In this document: positions 17,446 to 25,372 of the stretch, one piece after another
Layout: each line of letters begins with the position of its first letter
How positions within the stretch are numbered: the stretch's first letter is position 1
DNA from: Paenibacillus taihuensis
GTDB lineage: Bacteria; Bacillota; Bacilli; Paenibacillales; Paenibacillaceae
Direction: 5' to 3'
NCBI RefSeq assembly: GCF_003386535.1
Contig: NZ_QTTN01000022.1
Coordinates: forward strand, 1-64,000
DNA: 64,000 bases
Notes under the pieces: model-generated
The model's database searches: none
What the model saw: the letters and a program-made list of their open reading frames with translations, nothing else
Told to the model about the DNA's origin: nothing
Translations under genes and position numbers: made by a program

Positions 17446-18797
17446 CGCTGCGAAGAAGGTTTACGTTCTTTACCATCTTTTGGCTGATCTTCATCTTGAT
17501 CTTGTTCAACATTTTCGTCTACTTATTTGTGATAAAAATCACGATACGAAGCGAAGATCAGCTGCTTACGAATAAAGTGAATATTCTGCTCGAGGATAGG
17601 CGAATAAGCGAACCTTCGCAGCTCGCGAACGCGGATTTGCTGCGGGATTATTATAACGTCGATGAGCTCATGCGCATTGTGAACAGCAGCGGCAAGATCG
17701 TCAATTCACAAGGGTCCGACCCGGAGCTGCTGGCGCTAAAGCCTGTGTTTACGAACAAGCATGATACGGGTATGTTCTTCATTGAAGGGCGCAGAGTGCT
17801 CTATATGAAGGTGCCGCTCTACAAGAATAACGAAGTGATCGGCACGCTGGAGATTTATCGCAAGCTGCAGCTGCTGGACAGCTATTTGCAAGTGCTTGTT
17901 ATCGCGCTGACGATTACGAGTATCGGTGCTATTCTATTCGCCATCTTCGGTACATATTGGTTCACCTCAAGGCTTACTTCTCCGATTCAGCATATGGTTC
18001 AGACGATGAGGGAGATCGACAGAAGCGGGAAGCTGCGGCAGATCGAGCTGGCTCAACGTGATCAGTCCGCGGAGCTGCTGCAGCTGGCGCGTGCGTTCAA
18101 TCAGATGATCAACCGACTTGATCGGCAGTTCGAGCGGCAGAAACAGTTCGTTGCCGATGCGTCGCATGAGCTGAAGACACCGCTTACGGTTATTAGCAGC
18201 TATGCCGGCATGCTGAAACGGTGGGGGCGCGACGACGCGAATATCCGCGATGAGGCGATTGAAGCGATCAGCAAGGAAGCGCAGCGACTGCAGAATTTGA
18301 CCAAATCCATGCTGCAGCTGGCGCAAGCGGAGCAGGAAGATTGGCTGAACATCGAGAGCTTCAATATTGTTCAGCTCGTGGATGAGACGGCCGACATGCT
18401 GCATATTACGTTCCAGCGCATGATCCGCGTACATACAGGCAAGCAGGATGTCCGGCTGAGCGGGGACAAGGATAAGATCCGTCAGCTGCTTGTTATCTTG
18501 CTCGATAATGCCATTAAATACAGCAAAGATGCGATCGATATTACGATATCGCTGAACAAAGGCGTCGTTAGGATGTCCGTCTCAGACAAAGGGATCGGCA
18601 TACCTGAGGATGAGATGCCGAATCTGTTCGAGCGGTTTTACCGCGTCGACGGTGCAAGAAGCCGGGCCACCGGGGGAGCAGGCCTCGGCTTATCGATTGC
18701 CAAACGGATCGTCGATATGCATGAGGGCAAGATCGACGTATTCAGCAAACCTGATCAGGGGACGACGATATCGGTTGCGCTGCCGCAAAAGAAATAA
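17442..18797 (+). CDS. Sensor histidine kinase (ArlS-like)
   Basis: A 451-residue membrane kinase, partner of the preceding regulator. Transmembrane helices lie near residues 9-31 and 148-174 and flank an extracytoplasmic domain of about 115 residues. A HAMP linker follows, then the phospho-acceptor His in ADASHELKTPL near residue 242. The ATPase domain has an N box in LLDNAIKYS, a G1 box in DKGIGIPED, an F box in FERFYRVD and a G2 box in GAGLGLSIAKR. All catalytic boxes are intact. Length equals that of staphylococcal ArlS, but that is only a similarity. Confidence 0.92.
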   Translation: MTLRRRFTFFTIFWLIFILILFNIFVYLFVIKITIRSEDQLLTNKVNILLEDRRISEPSQLANADLLRDYYNVDELMRIVNSSGKIVNSQGSDPELLALKPVFTNKHDTGMFFIEGRRVLYMKVPLYKNNEVIGTLEIYRKLQLLDSYLQVLVIALTITSIGAILFAIFGTYWFTSRLTSPIQHMVQTMREIDRSGKLRQIELAQRDQSAELLQLARAFNQMINRLDRQFERQKQFVADASHELKTPLTVISSYAGMLKRWGRDDANIRDEAIEAISKEAQRLQNLTKSMLQLAQAEQEDWLNIESFNIVQLVDETADMLHITFQRMIRVHTGKQDVRLSGDKDKIRQLLVILLDNAIKYSKDAIDITISLNKGVVRMSVSDKGIGIPEDEMPNLFERFYRVDGARSRATGGAGLGLSIAKRIVDMHEGKIDVFSKPDQGTTISVALPQKK

Positions 18798-18815
18798 ACG
18801 AAATGGGGATGCAAG

Positions 18816-19679
18816 ATGAGCAGTTTACGAGTATGTGCCGTGCAATATAAGCTCGCGGATATCGCAAGCTTCGAGGATTTTGCCGCGCAATCCACACACT
18901 ATGTGAGAAACGCCTCCGAGTATGGCGTTCAGTTTGTTTTGTTTCCGGAGTTTTTCACGACTCAGCTTCTGTCTATTGGAGATGAAGAGGGTCGCCCGCT
19001 TACGATCGAGCGGCTGCCTGACTTTACTGGCCGCTATATCGAGCTCTTTAAGTCGCTCGCTGCTGAATACGGCATGCACATCATCGGCGGTACGCATGTT
19101 ATTGACGTTGGCGGCGGCAAGCTGAACAATGCCGCGCATCTGTTCTATCCGGACGGCCGCGTCGAGCGCCAAGCGAAGCTGCATATGACGCCAACTGAGC
19201 GCGATGAGTGGAACATGCAGCCTGGCGATGGACTACAAGTATTCGATACGGAGTTCGGCACCATTGCGATGCTGACTTGTTATGATATCGAGTTCCCAGA
19301 GATCGTTCGTATGGCGAGAGCCAAGGGGGCGGACATTATTTTCTGCCCATCGTGTACGGATGATCGCCATGGGTTTTACCGTGTTCGCTACTGCTGCCAT
19401 GCTAGAGCGGTTGAGAATCAAGTGTACATCGTGACAACAGGAACAGTCGGCGCTCTGCGCAAAGTTGATTTCATGCGTGCGAACTTCGGTCAGGCCGCAG
19501 TGATCTCGCCGAATGATATTCCTTTCCCGCCAGCTGGAATCATGACGGAAGGGATTATCAATGACGATATGCTCGTAGTCGCTGACCTTAACGTCCAACT
19601 GCTTCATGACGTCCGTGCTGCAGGCTCTGTTACGACTTGGCGCGACCGCCGGGTAGATCTGTATGGCGACTGGAAGTAG
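18816..19679 (+). CDS. Carbon-nitrogen hydrolase (nitrilase superfamily)
   Basis: A 287-residue amidase of the nitrilase superfamily. The catalytic triad is visible as Glu in LFPEFF near residue 45, Lys in QAKLHMTPTE near 118 and Cys in MLTCYDIEFPE near 154. It hydrolyses an unknown amide. Two GNAT genes follow directly. In many bacteria one protein fuses an N-acetyltransferase to a nitrilase domain of this type, so the hydrolase and the first GNAT probably act together. The ATG follows AAATGGGGATG; the sensor kinase gene ends 18 bp upstream. Confidence 0.88.
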   Translation: MSSLRVCAVQYKLADIASFEDFAAQSTHYVRNASEYGVQFVLFPEFFTTQLLSIGDEEGRPLTIERLPDFTGRYIELFKSLAAEYGMHIIGGTHVIDVGGGKLNNAAHLFYPDGRVERQAKLHMTPTERDEWNMQPGDGLQVFDTEFGTIAMLTCYDIEFPEIVRMARAKGADIIFCPSCTDDRHGFYRVRYCCHARAVENQVYIVTTGTVGALRKVDFMRANFGQAAVISPNDIPFPPAGIMTEGIINDDMLVVADLNVQLLHDVRAAGSVTTWRDRRVDLYGDWK

Positions 19680-19724
19680 GTTCGCCAACGCCAATGGCAA
19701 GGGACATGGAGGAGGCTTCTTCTG

Positions 19725-20387
19725 ATGCGCAAATCGTTGATCGTTTATTTGAACGGGAAGCCGATTGAGATCGTTATTCGGAACTACACAGCCGAAGACA
19801 TCGCTGGCATGATCGAGATTCAGCGGGTTAGCTTCCCGCCGCCTTTCCCATCTGACTTGTGGTGGAACGAGGAGCAGCTCATGCAGCATATAACGCGATT
19901 TCCGGAAGGTGCGCTCTGCGCCGAGATGGATGGAAAGCTCATCGGTTCGATGACTGCGCTCCGAGTAAGCGAAGAGCAGTTGGAGGGCAATCACAACTGG
20001 GAATCGATCACCAGCAGCGGCTACATCTCAAATCACGATCCACATGGCACTACGTTGTATGTGGTCGATCTGTGCGTAGTTCCGGAGCTGCGTAAAGCCG
20101 GTATCGGCAAATGGCTCATGCTCTCGATGTACGACGTCGTCGTACACTTGGGGCTGGGTCGGTTGCTGGGCGGCGGCCGCATGCCTGGCTATCATAAAGT
20201 GAAGGAAGAAGTGTCTGCAGAGCAGTATTTGCAAGGGGTTATAGAGGGGAGCTTCAATGACCCGGTTATCTCTTTCTTGCTCCGATGCGGCCGGATGCCG
20301 GTTGGCACGATGGAGCATTATTTGGAAGATGAAGAGTCTCGAGGCTATGCTGCATTGATGGAATGGCGCAATCCTTTTCTAGCTTAA
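19725..20387 (+). CDS. GNAT-family N-acetyltransferase, nitrilase-associated
   Basis: A 220-residue acetyltransferase. The acetyl-CoA loop lies in CVVPELRKAGIGKWLMLSM near residue 125, an R/Q-x-x-G-x-G/A pattern, after beta strands such as TLYVVDLCV. RVSFPPPFPSDLWWN near residue 35 and the central GGRMPGY segment resemble the acetyltransferase half of fused GNAT-nitrilase proteins. Its position right after the nitrilase gene supports that reading. The substrate is unknown. The start follows GGAGGAGG. Confidence 0.85.
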   Translation: MRKSLIVYLNGKPIEIVIRNYTAEDIAGMIEIQRVSFPPPFPSDLWWNEEQLMQHITRFPEGALCAEMDGKLIGSMTALRVSEEQLEGNHNWESITSSGYISNHDPHGTTLYVVDLCVVPELRKAGIGKWLMLSMYDVVVHLGLGRLLGGGRMPGYHKVKEEVSAEQYLQGVIEGSFNDPVISFLLRCGRMPVGTMEHYLEDEESRGYAALMEWRNPFLA

Positions 20388-20418
20388 TTCTACATAACGA
20401 GAGGACGTATTAGACAAC

Positions 20419-21087
20419 ATGGACTATATCCGTATTACATCCATTCAAGATCCGTTGTTTGCCAAAATGCACAAGCTGCTGGAAACGGTGTTTCCGCCTG
20501 AAGAAGTGTACGCCTATGAGAAATGGGAAGGTCCGCTTCAAGATGACAGCATCCATGTATATGTCGCAGTTCACGAAGGTGAAGTTGTCGGCACGACGGA
20601 ATACCGCTATTATCCGAAGCTGCGCGTCGCGATGACGGACTTCACCATCATCGGTCGTCCAGGTCTCGGTATTGGACGCTTCCTGATGAAGAGCAGAAGC
20701 GCCGATCTTGCGCGCTTGGCGGCAGCGAGCGAGACGGAGTCGCTCGGCATGTTTGCAGAGATTTACAACCCGGCGCTCGCGCAATCGGACTTCGGCGGCA
20801 TCTATCCGATGAGCCCTTTCGTCCGCCGCGAAGTCTTGTCGCATATCGGCTATATGCGGCTGGATTTCCCGTATGTGCATCCATCTTGGGAAGAGGATGG
20901 CGCAGCGGTCGGCGGCTTGGATCTTTGCTTCCTGCCTCAGGATGAGAGCAGAACGGAGCTTCCGGCATCGCTCGTGATCGATTTTCTAACCGGATACTAT
21001 TCTGCACTGCCGATCAAACCGGATGAATGGTATGCGATGGTGGAGCAATTGAAATCGAAAACAACGATTACGCTGCTTCCGCTTTAG
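20419..21087 (+). CDS. GNAT-like acyltransferase, second member of the cluster
   Basis: A 222-residue GNAT-fold protein. The pattern GRPGLGIGRFLMKSRS near residue 78 fits the acetyl-CoA phosphate loop, preceded by the acceptor-side strands VYVAVHEGEVVGTTEYRYY. The closing region has GGLDLCFLP. It lies 31 bp after the first GNAT gene, so nitrilase, GNAT and GNAT form one operon. I see no clue to the acceptor. It could be an acyltransferase relative rather than a true acetyltransferase. Confidence 0.72.
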   Translation: MDYIRITSIQDPLFAKMHKLLETVFPPEEVYAYEKWEGPLQDDSIHVYVAVHEGEVVGTTEYRYYPKLRVAMTDFTIIGRPGLGIGRFLMKSRSADLARLAAASETESLGMFAEIYNPALAQSDFGGIYPMSPFVRREVLSHIGYMRLDFPYVHPSWEEDGAAVGGLDLCFLPQDESRTELPASLVIDFLTGYYSALPIKPDEWYAMVEQLKSKTTITLLPL

Positions 21088-21119
21088 TCGGAACAGATTA
21101 TTCTAGGGGAGTGATCATC

Positions 21120-21899
21120 ATGACCCTATCAATCACCTTCTGGGGAACAGGTGATTCTATGGGGGTTCCGCGTGTTTATTGCTCGTGCGCTGTTTGTGAG
21201 GAAGCGAGGGGGAGCGGGCTCAATCGCCGCTTCCGCTCGCTTGTTCATTTGGCCGACGAGGAGTTCGGCACGATGCTCATCGACTGCGGTCCAGAATGGC
21301 GCAGGCAGATGGAAGCTGCCTCGCTTCGCGTGATCGATACGATTCTCATCACGCATGCGCATTTCGACCATATCGCCGGTCTGCCGGAGTGGGCGGATAT
21401 GAATCGCTGGCTTGGACGCAAAGGGCAGGCTTATGCGATGCCTGATGTGATTCAAGCGATCAAGCGCCAATTTCCGTGGCTGACGAATCAGATTCATTTT
21501 CATCCGATAGATGGTCTGCTGCGGTTTGGCGGTTGGGAAGTGATCACTTGGCGCGTCAATCATGGCAAGAACGGTCATGCGTACGCGTTCCGGTTCGACC
21601 ATCCGGCTACCGGACGCGCATTCGCGTATTGTTCGGATTCGATTGCGCTTAGAGGCGAGGAGCTTGTACCTCTAGAGGGGCTTGATCTCCTTGTTCTCGG
21701 GACGAACTTCTACAAGGAGCCGTTTCCATTCGAGTCGCGTTCCGTGTACGATGTGACCGAAGCGCTTGAGCTCATCGAGCAGATGAAGCCAGGCAGAACG
21801 CTGCTGACGCATTTGTCGCATGACATTGATCTCGCACATGATTATGCGCTGCCGGACGCTGTTGATTTTGCGAGAACAGCGATGATTGTCGAGGTATAG
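21120..21899 (+). CDS. Metallo-beta-lactamase-fold hydrolase, PhnP-like
   Basis: A 259-residue MBL-fold enzyme with HAHFDHIAGLPEW near residue 77. The N-terminal Cys cluster in YCSCAVCEEARG recalls the structural zinc site of PhnP phosphodiesterases. Further ligands are in VNHGKNGHAYAF, YCSDS and LLTHLSHD. PhnP cleaves cyclic ribose phosphates in phosphonate breakdown, but no phn operon is here, so the substrate is open. I start at ATG 21120 behind AGGGGAGTG. The open frame begins earlier, inside the upstream gene, without support. Confidence 0.83.
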   Translation: MTLSITFWGTGDSMGVPRVYCSCAVCEEARGSGLNRRFRSLVHLADEEFGTMLIDCGPEWRRQMEAASLRVIDTILITHAHFDHIAGLPEWADMNRWLGRKGQAYAMPDVIQAIKRQFPWLTNQIHFHPIDGLLRFGGWEVITWRVNHGKNGHAYAFRFDHPATGRAFAYCSDSIALRGEELVPLEGLDLLVLGTNFYKEPFPFESRSVYDVTEALELIEQMKPGRTLLTHLSHDIDLAHDYALPDAVDFARTAMIVEV

Positions 21900-21922
21900 T
21901 TTCGCTATAGGCAACTGTACCC

Positions 21923-21951
21923 TTGACTTTGGATGGCTGGAAAGCTATAGT
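21923..21951 (+). promoter_or_regulatory. Sigma-A promoter of the MutS2-paralogue leader
   Basis: TTGACT (21923-21928) and TATAGT (21946-21951) are exactly 17 bp apart, the best promoter match in the window. It starts a leader of about 420 nt ahead of the MutS2 paralogue. The leader holds two short ORFs and two terminators, all listed separately. Confidence 0.85.
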
Positions 21952-21984
21952 GAATATAAATTTAAGATGCAAGGGGAAATTTTG

Positions 21985-22011
21985 ATGTCGGTTATGGTTC
22001 TTAACTTCTAA
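21985..22011 (+). CDS. Leader peptide uORF1 (8 residues, MSVMVLNF)
   Basis: AAGGGG lies eight bases before the ATG, and the frame stops with TAA after eight codons. Its coding bases 21991-22008 can pair with 22145-22160 in 16 base pairs with two single-base bulges. The stop is 10 bases before hairpin 22022-22046. A ribosome stalled near the end of this ORF would therefore change the downstream RNA fold, as in erm, bmrB and vmlR leaders. Translation itself is unproven. Confidence 0.68.
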   Translation: MSVMVLNF

Positions 22012-22021
22012 ATTGGATAAG

Positions 22022-22046
22022 ACTTGGAGCCTGAAGTGCTTCAAGT
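22022..22046 (+). promoter_or_regulatory. Anti-antiterminator hairpin of the MutS2-paralogue leader
   Basis: Bases 22022-22030 pair with 22038-22046 (nine pairs, one G-U). The 3' strand, 22036-22045, can instead pair with 22195-22204 (ten pairs, one G-U). That second pairing takes up the 3' half of the terminator stem. The two folds exclude each other, giving a clear on/off switch. Confidence 0.72.
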
Positions 22047-22186
22047 GGCGTATTGCCGAAATTGATTTTCGTGTTTTGTTGTAAATTTGCAGCTTTCCTG
22101 CAGGTTTATTTCTTTGCGGAATCGTTCGCCTTATGCCGGCCAATGAGTTAAGAACATGACAATTTCCGCCTGCTGGACGGTAAATT

Positions 22187-22213
22187 AGCGTGCTCTTGGA
22201 GCACGCTTTTTTT
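22187..22213 (+). terminator. Attenuator terminator 1 of the MutS2-paralogue leader
   Basis: AGCGTGCTC and GAGCACGCT form a perfect nine-pair stem with a TTG loop, followed by seven T residues. CTTGGAGC at its centre repeats bases 22023-22030, which is what allows the alternative antiterminator pairing. Confidence 0.92.
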
Positions 22214-22222
22214 CATTGTACG

Positions 22223-22264
22223 GACTTCTCTGCATTTGCAGCTGCTTTATGCTGCGGAGAGGTC
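22223..22264 (+). promoter_or_regulatory. Hairpin sequestering the ribosome binding site of uORF2
   Basis: Bases 22223-22233 pair with 22254-22264 (eleven pairs, two G-U). The 3' arm contains GGAGAGG (22256-22262), the Shine-Dalgarno of the ORF starting at 22272. The closed hairpin would block its translation. Confidence 0.65.
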
Positions 22265-22271
22265 TGCGACA

Positions 22272-22382
22272 ATGAGCTGGTACCGTCTCGATCGAAACAG
22301 GAATGGGAAGCGTGATGCGCTTTCTGTTCCTGTTTTTTTATGTTCACTTATTAAACGACGAAGGATGGATCAAGAACAATGA
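22272..22382 (+). CDS. Leader ORF uORF2 (36 residues), coupled to the MutS2 paralogue
   Basis: The ATG lies nine bases after GGAGAGG. The frame encodes a basic 36-residue peptide beginning MSWYRLDRNRNGK and ends with TGA at 22380-22382. That stop overlaps the ATG of the MutS2 paralogue (ATGA), and the paralogue itself has only a weak, distant AAGGA. The ORF runs right through terminator 22295-22339, so a translating ribosome would open that hairpin. I see no homology; the role is probably regulatory. Confidence 0.5.
   Translation: MSWYRLDRNRNGKRDALSVPVFLCSLIKRRRMDQEQ
22295..22339 (+). terminator. Terminator 2, inside uORF2
   Basis: AAACAGGAA pairs with TTCCTGTTT (22327-22335), with an inner stem AAGCG/CGCTT, followed by a run of seven T residues. 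It lies only 40 bp before the MutS2-paralogue ATG. Confidence 0.85.
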
Positions 22383-24397
22383 ATAACCGTACAATGTCCA
22401 AATTAGAATTCGATAAAATCAAAACGCTGCTGCTTTCTTACACCGTTTCTGGCCCAGGGAAAGTGCTCGCGGAGAAGCATCAACCAAGCTCGCAAGCGGG
22501 TCAAGTGCGAGCGTGGCTGACGGAGACGGCTGAAGCTGTACGTTTGCTCGCGACCGGAGCAAGCGTGCCGATCTCCGCGATGGAAGGGATGGAGAGCTTC
22601 ATGGCTCTGCTCGGCAAAGGCAAAATCTACACCGAGCAAGAGCTTGGCAATCTCGCTGTGTGGCTCACATCGGTCTCGCAGATGAAGCGGTACATGGCCA
22701 GCAAGGAGATGACCGCTCCAACGATCAGCAGCTATGCCGATTCGATGCATGATTGTCCGGCTCTGCTGGAGGAGCTGGACCGTTGTATCCGCCACGGCGT
22801 GCTGACCGATCAAGCATCGCCGGAGCTTGGCGATATTCGCAGACATCTCGCCGCCGCTGAGGATCGGATCGAGCGCAAGCTGAACCAGCTGCTCGGCAAA
22901 TACAAGTCTGCGCTGCAAGATCCGCTCGTCAGCAAACGGAACGGCCATTTCGTTCTTCCCGTGAAGCGGGAGCTACGCAGACAGGTGCCGGGCACGGTGT
23001 GGGATGAATCGGCGAGCGGACAGACGCTGTTCGTAGAGCCAGTAGATGTGGCGGATCTGCAAGCGGAATGGCAGATGTGGAAGTCGGAGGAGGAGCGGGA
23101 GCGGACGGCGATCCTGTCGCAGCTGTCTGATCAAGCAGAGGAACAAGGCGACAAGCTGAAATGGAACGTTGAAGCGATGGCTTCGTTCGATTTTATTTTT
23201 GCGAGAGGGAAGCTCGGTCGCACCTATAACGGAATCGCTGCAGCGATTGTAGATCAGCCTTATGTGCGTCTTGTTGGAGCTCGCCATCCGCTGCTTGGCG
23301 AGAAAGCGGTGCCGCTCACGATTGAGATAGGCGGAGACTGGCGCCAGCTCATCATTACGGGGCCGAACACCGGCGGCAAGACAGTTGCGCTCAAGACGAT
23401 CGGGCTGTTCGCGCTCATGACGCAAGCGGGGCTGTTAATTCCGGCACAGCCAGGCACAGAGATAGGGCTGTTCCAAACGATTCTCGCCGATGTGGGCGAC
23501 GGGCAGAGCATCGAGCAGTCGCTCAGCACCTTCTCGGCGCATATGGACTGTCTCAGCGAGATGCTCGGCAGCGCGAATGCGAGATCGCTCATTCTGCTCG
23601 ATGAGCTCGCGGCTGGTACGGACCCCGGCGAAGGCATCGCACTCGCCATTGCCGTACTGGAAGAGCTGCTCCAGCGGGGCTCGCTCGTTGCGGCGACGAC
23701 GCATTTTAACGAGATCAAACGTTTCGCTGCTCGGACGAAAGGCTGTACGAACGCAAGAATGGCGTTCGACTCGGAGACGTTGAAGCCGCTCTATCAACTC
23801 GAGGTCGGAGAAGCGGGAGACAGCTACGCGTTCGCGATTGCGAGGCGATTCGGCTTGCCGGAGAAGGTTGTTCAGCGCGCAGAACAGCGGTTGAAGGCGG
23901 CGGTGCGATCAGCCGCTGGCAACGCAGCAGCCGTTAACAACAATGCGGAAGCTGAGCTCGCAATGGAAGCGGAAGCCGACGCTATAGTAGAAACGTGGAA
24001 ACCTAAGCCGGAACGAGCGAAGAAAGTGAAACGAGCAACGGAGTCAGCGAACGAGCCGACCAACGAGGAATTACAGGATGGCTCACCTGCTTCGAAAAAG
24101 CCTTTTGAAGTAGGAGACTGTGTCTGGATCTATCCGTTGAAGCGGACCGGAATTGTATATCAACCTGCGAATGAGCGCGGCGACGTCGTCGTTCAAGTAC
24201 AGAAGACGAAGATGACATTCAACCGCAAACGGCTGTCGCTCTACATTCCGAGCAAGCAGCTGTACCCGCAGGGCATTGATTACGACATGGATATCGTGTT
24301 CGAATCGAAGGAGAATCGCAAGACGCGCCATCAGATGGAACGCAAATACGTGCCGGGACTTACAATCGTCACGCCTCCGGACGAATCCAAGGCATAA
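22379..24397 (+). CDS. MutS2 paralogue with KOW-like domain, lacking Smr
   Basis: A 672-residue MutS2-family ATPase. Order: N-terminal region and clamp (1-290), ATPase with Walker A GPNTGGKT near residue 326, signature STFSAHMDCL near 384, Walker B LILLDELAAGTDPGEG near 405 and ATTHFNEIK near 440. An Ala/Glu-rich linker follows, then a KOW-like stretch (FEVGDCVWIYPLKRTGIVY) near 575. It ends where MutS2 proteins (about 785 residues) would enter the Smr nuclease domain, so that domain is missing, not mutated. MutS2 of B. subtilis is reported to sense and split collided ribosomes using its ATPase. The leader points to induction by stalled translation. DNA repair remains possible. Confidence 0.88.
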   Translation: MNNRTMSKLEFDKIKTLLLSYTVSGPGKVLAEKHQPSSQAGQVRAWLTETAEAVRLLATGASVPISAMEGMESFMALLGKGKIYTEQELGNLAVWLTSVSQMKRYMASKEMTAPTISSYADSMHDCPALLEELDRCIRHGVLTDQASPELGDIRRHLAAAEDRIERKLNQLLGKYKSALQDPLVSKRNGHFVLPVKRELRRQVPGTVWDESASGQTLFVEPVDVADLQAEWQMWKSEEERERTAILSQLSDQAEEQGDKLKWNVEAMASFDFIFARGKLGRTYNGIAAAIVDQPYVRLVGARHPLLGEKAVPLTIEIGGDWRQLIITGPNTGGKTVALKTIGLFALMTQAGLLIPAQPGTEIGLFQTILADVGDGQSIEQSLSTFSAHMDCLSEMLGSANARSLILLDELAAGTDPGEGIALAIAVLEELLQRGSLVAATTHFNEIKRFAARTKGCTNARMAFDSETLKPLYQLEVGEAGDSYAFAIARRFGLPEKVVQRAEQRLKAAVRSAAGNAAAVNNNAEAELAMEAEADAIVETWKPKPERAKKVKRATESANEPTNEELQDGSPASKKPFEVGDCVWIYPLKRTGIVYQPANERGDVVVQVQKTKMTFNRKRLSLYIPSKQLYPQGIDYDMDIVFESKENRKTRHQMERKYVPGLTIVTPPDESKA

Positions 24398-24432
24398 CTC
24401 GCTACTAACCTGCCGCAGCGCAAAATACAGAA

Positions 24433-24482
24433 ACAGCCAGCCACTCAGCAACATTGCTGAATAGAGCTGGCTGTCCTCTTTT
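24433..24482. terminator. Bidirectional terminator between the MutS2 paralogue and thiN
   Basis: ACAGCCAGC (24433-24441) pairs with GCTGGCTGT (24466-24474), with an inner stem CAGCA/TGCTG, followed by CCTCTTTTC. It lies between convergent genes. Confidence 0.75.
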
Positions 24483-24531
24483 CTCGAACTCGTACTTGAT
24501 GTTAATCCTTTTCCTGAACCCGAACCTGATG

Positions 24532-25176
24532 CTAATCTCGACTCTCAATGACCAACAGCAATCCGTCTCGCACTTGAATCTGACCTTGATCCCCAAGAAG
24601 CTTGTTGCTAATTCCAAGCGACTGTCCAATCTCAAGCGTTGCCTCGTGCAGCGGGTACTGGAAACCTGTCAGTGTAATGCCTGTCACACGCTCTGTTAAC
24701 GGGAGCAGCGAGATGTAGGTGAATCCTTTGTTAATGAGGTTAACTCCCCCCTCTGAAGCAAGCTGTATACAATTATGCTCGTCCACTATGGAGGCCGAGA
24801 CTCCTTGCTGCAATGCCATCCGAAGCAAATGGACATTCGCCAGCGAATGATCGAAGCGCGTCCCGAGCGCACCTAACATCACGATCCGCTCCGGGTTCCG
24901 CGACAGTGCGAGGCGCCATGCCAGCTCCGTATCGGTATAGTCTTTATCAATCGGATCGAAATCGAGCGTTTCGTCGCTCATCTCACGGATGAATGCAAGC
25001 TGCTCAGACGTCACCGAGTCAAAATCCCCAAGCGAAATATGCGGCTTATAACCGTTCTCCGTCAGGAACAGCGCTCCGGCGTCTGCACCAATCAATAGAT
25101 CACCGTCTTCAATCAGCTCCAGCGCCCATTTGCCCAAACGGCCACCGGTAAAAATAACGATACGTTTATGTTCCAT
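24532..25176 (-). CDS. thiN: Thiamine pyrophosphokinase
   Basis: A 214-residue enzyme that converts thiamine to thiamine pyrophosphate, the cofactor of the PDH and 2-oxoacid oxidoreductase complexes encoded in this window. The family pattern is intact: FTGGRLGKWAL, GADAGALFL, SLGDFDS, KDYTDTELA near residue 90 and LGALGTRFDHSLAN near 113. I place the start at the ATG of MEHKRIVIF, which gives the B. subtilis length. The open frame extends 35 codons upstream without a ribosome binding site. It is convergent with the MutS2 paralogue. Confidence 0.92.
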   Translation of the reverse strand: MEHKRIVIFTGGRLGKWALELIEDGDLLIGADAGALFLTENGYKPHISLGDFDSVTSEQLAFIREMSDETLDFDPIDKDYTDTELAWRLALSRNPERIVMLGALGTRFDHSLANVHLLRMALQQGVSASIVDEHNCIQLASEGGVNLINKGFTYISLLPLTERVTGITLTGFQYPLHEATLEIGQSLGISNKLLGDQGQIQVRDGLLLVIESRD

Positions 25177-25372
25177 AACCCCATCTGCCAGCCTTTCTGA
25201 ATCATACGTCACGTTGCATTGCTTTTGCTTAAGACAGTATACTTCGGTTTGCCCTGCGTTGACTAGCCGAGATTCGGTCATAATGAAAGAAGGTAATGCT
25301 TGAAGAATATGAAGACCGCGGCTAAAATGAGTAAGGATTATGATTCGGGGAGATACGCGGGGGCATCATGAA

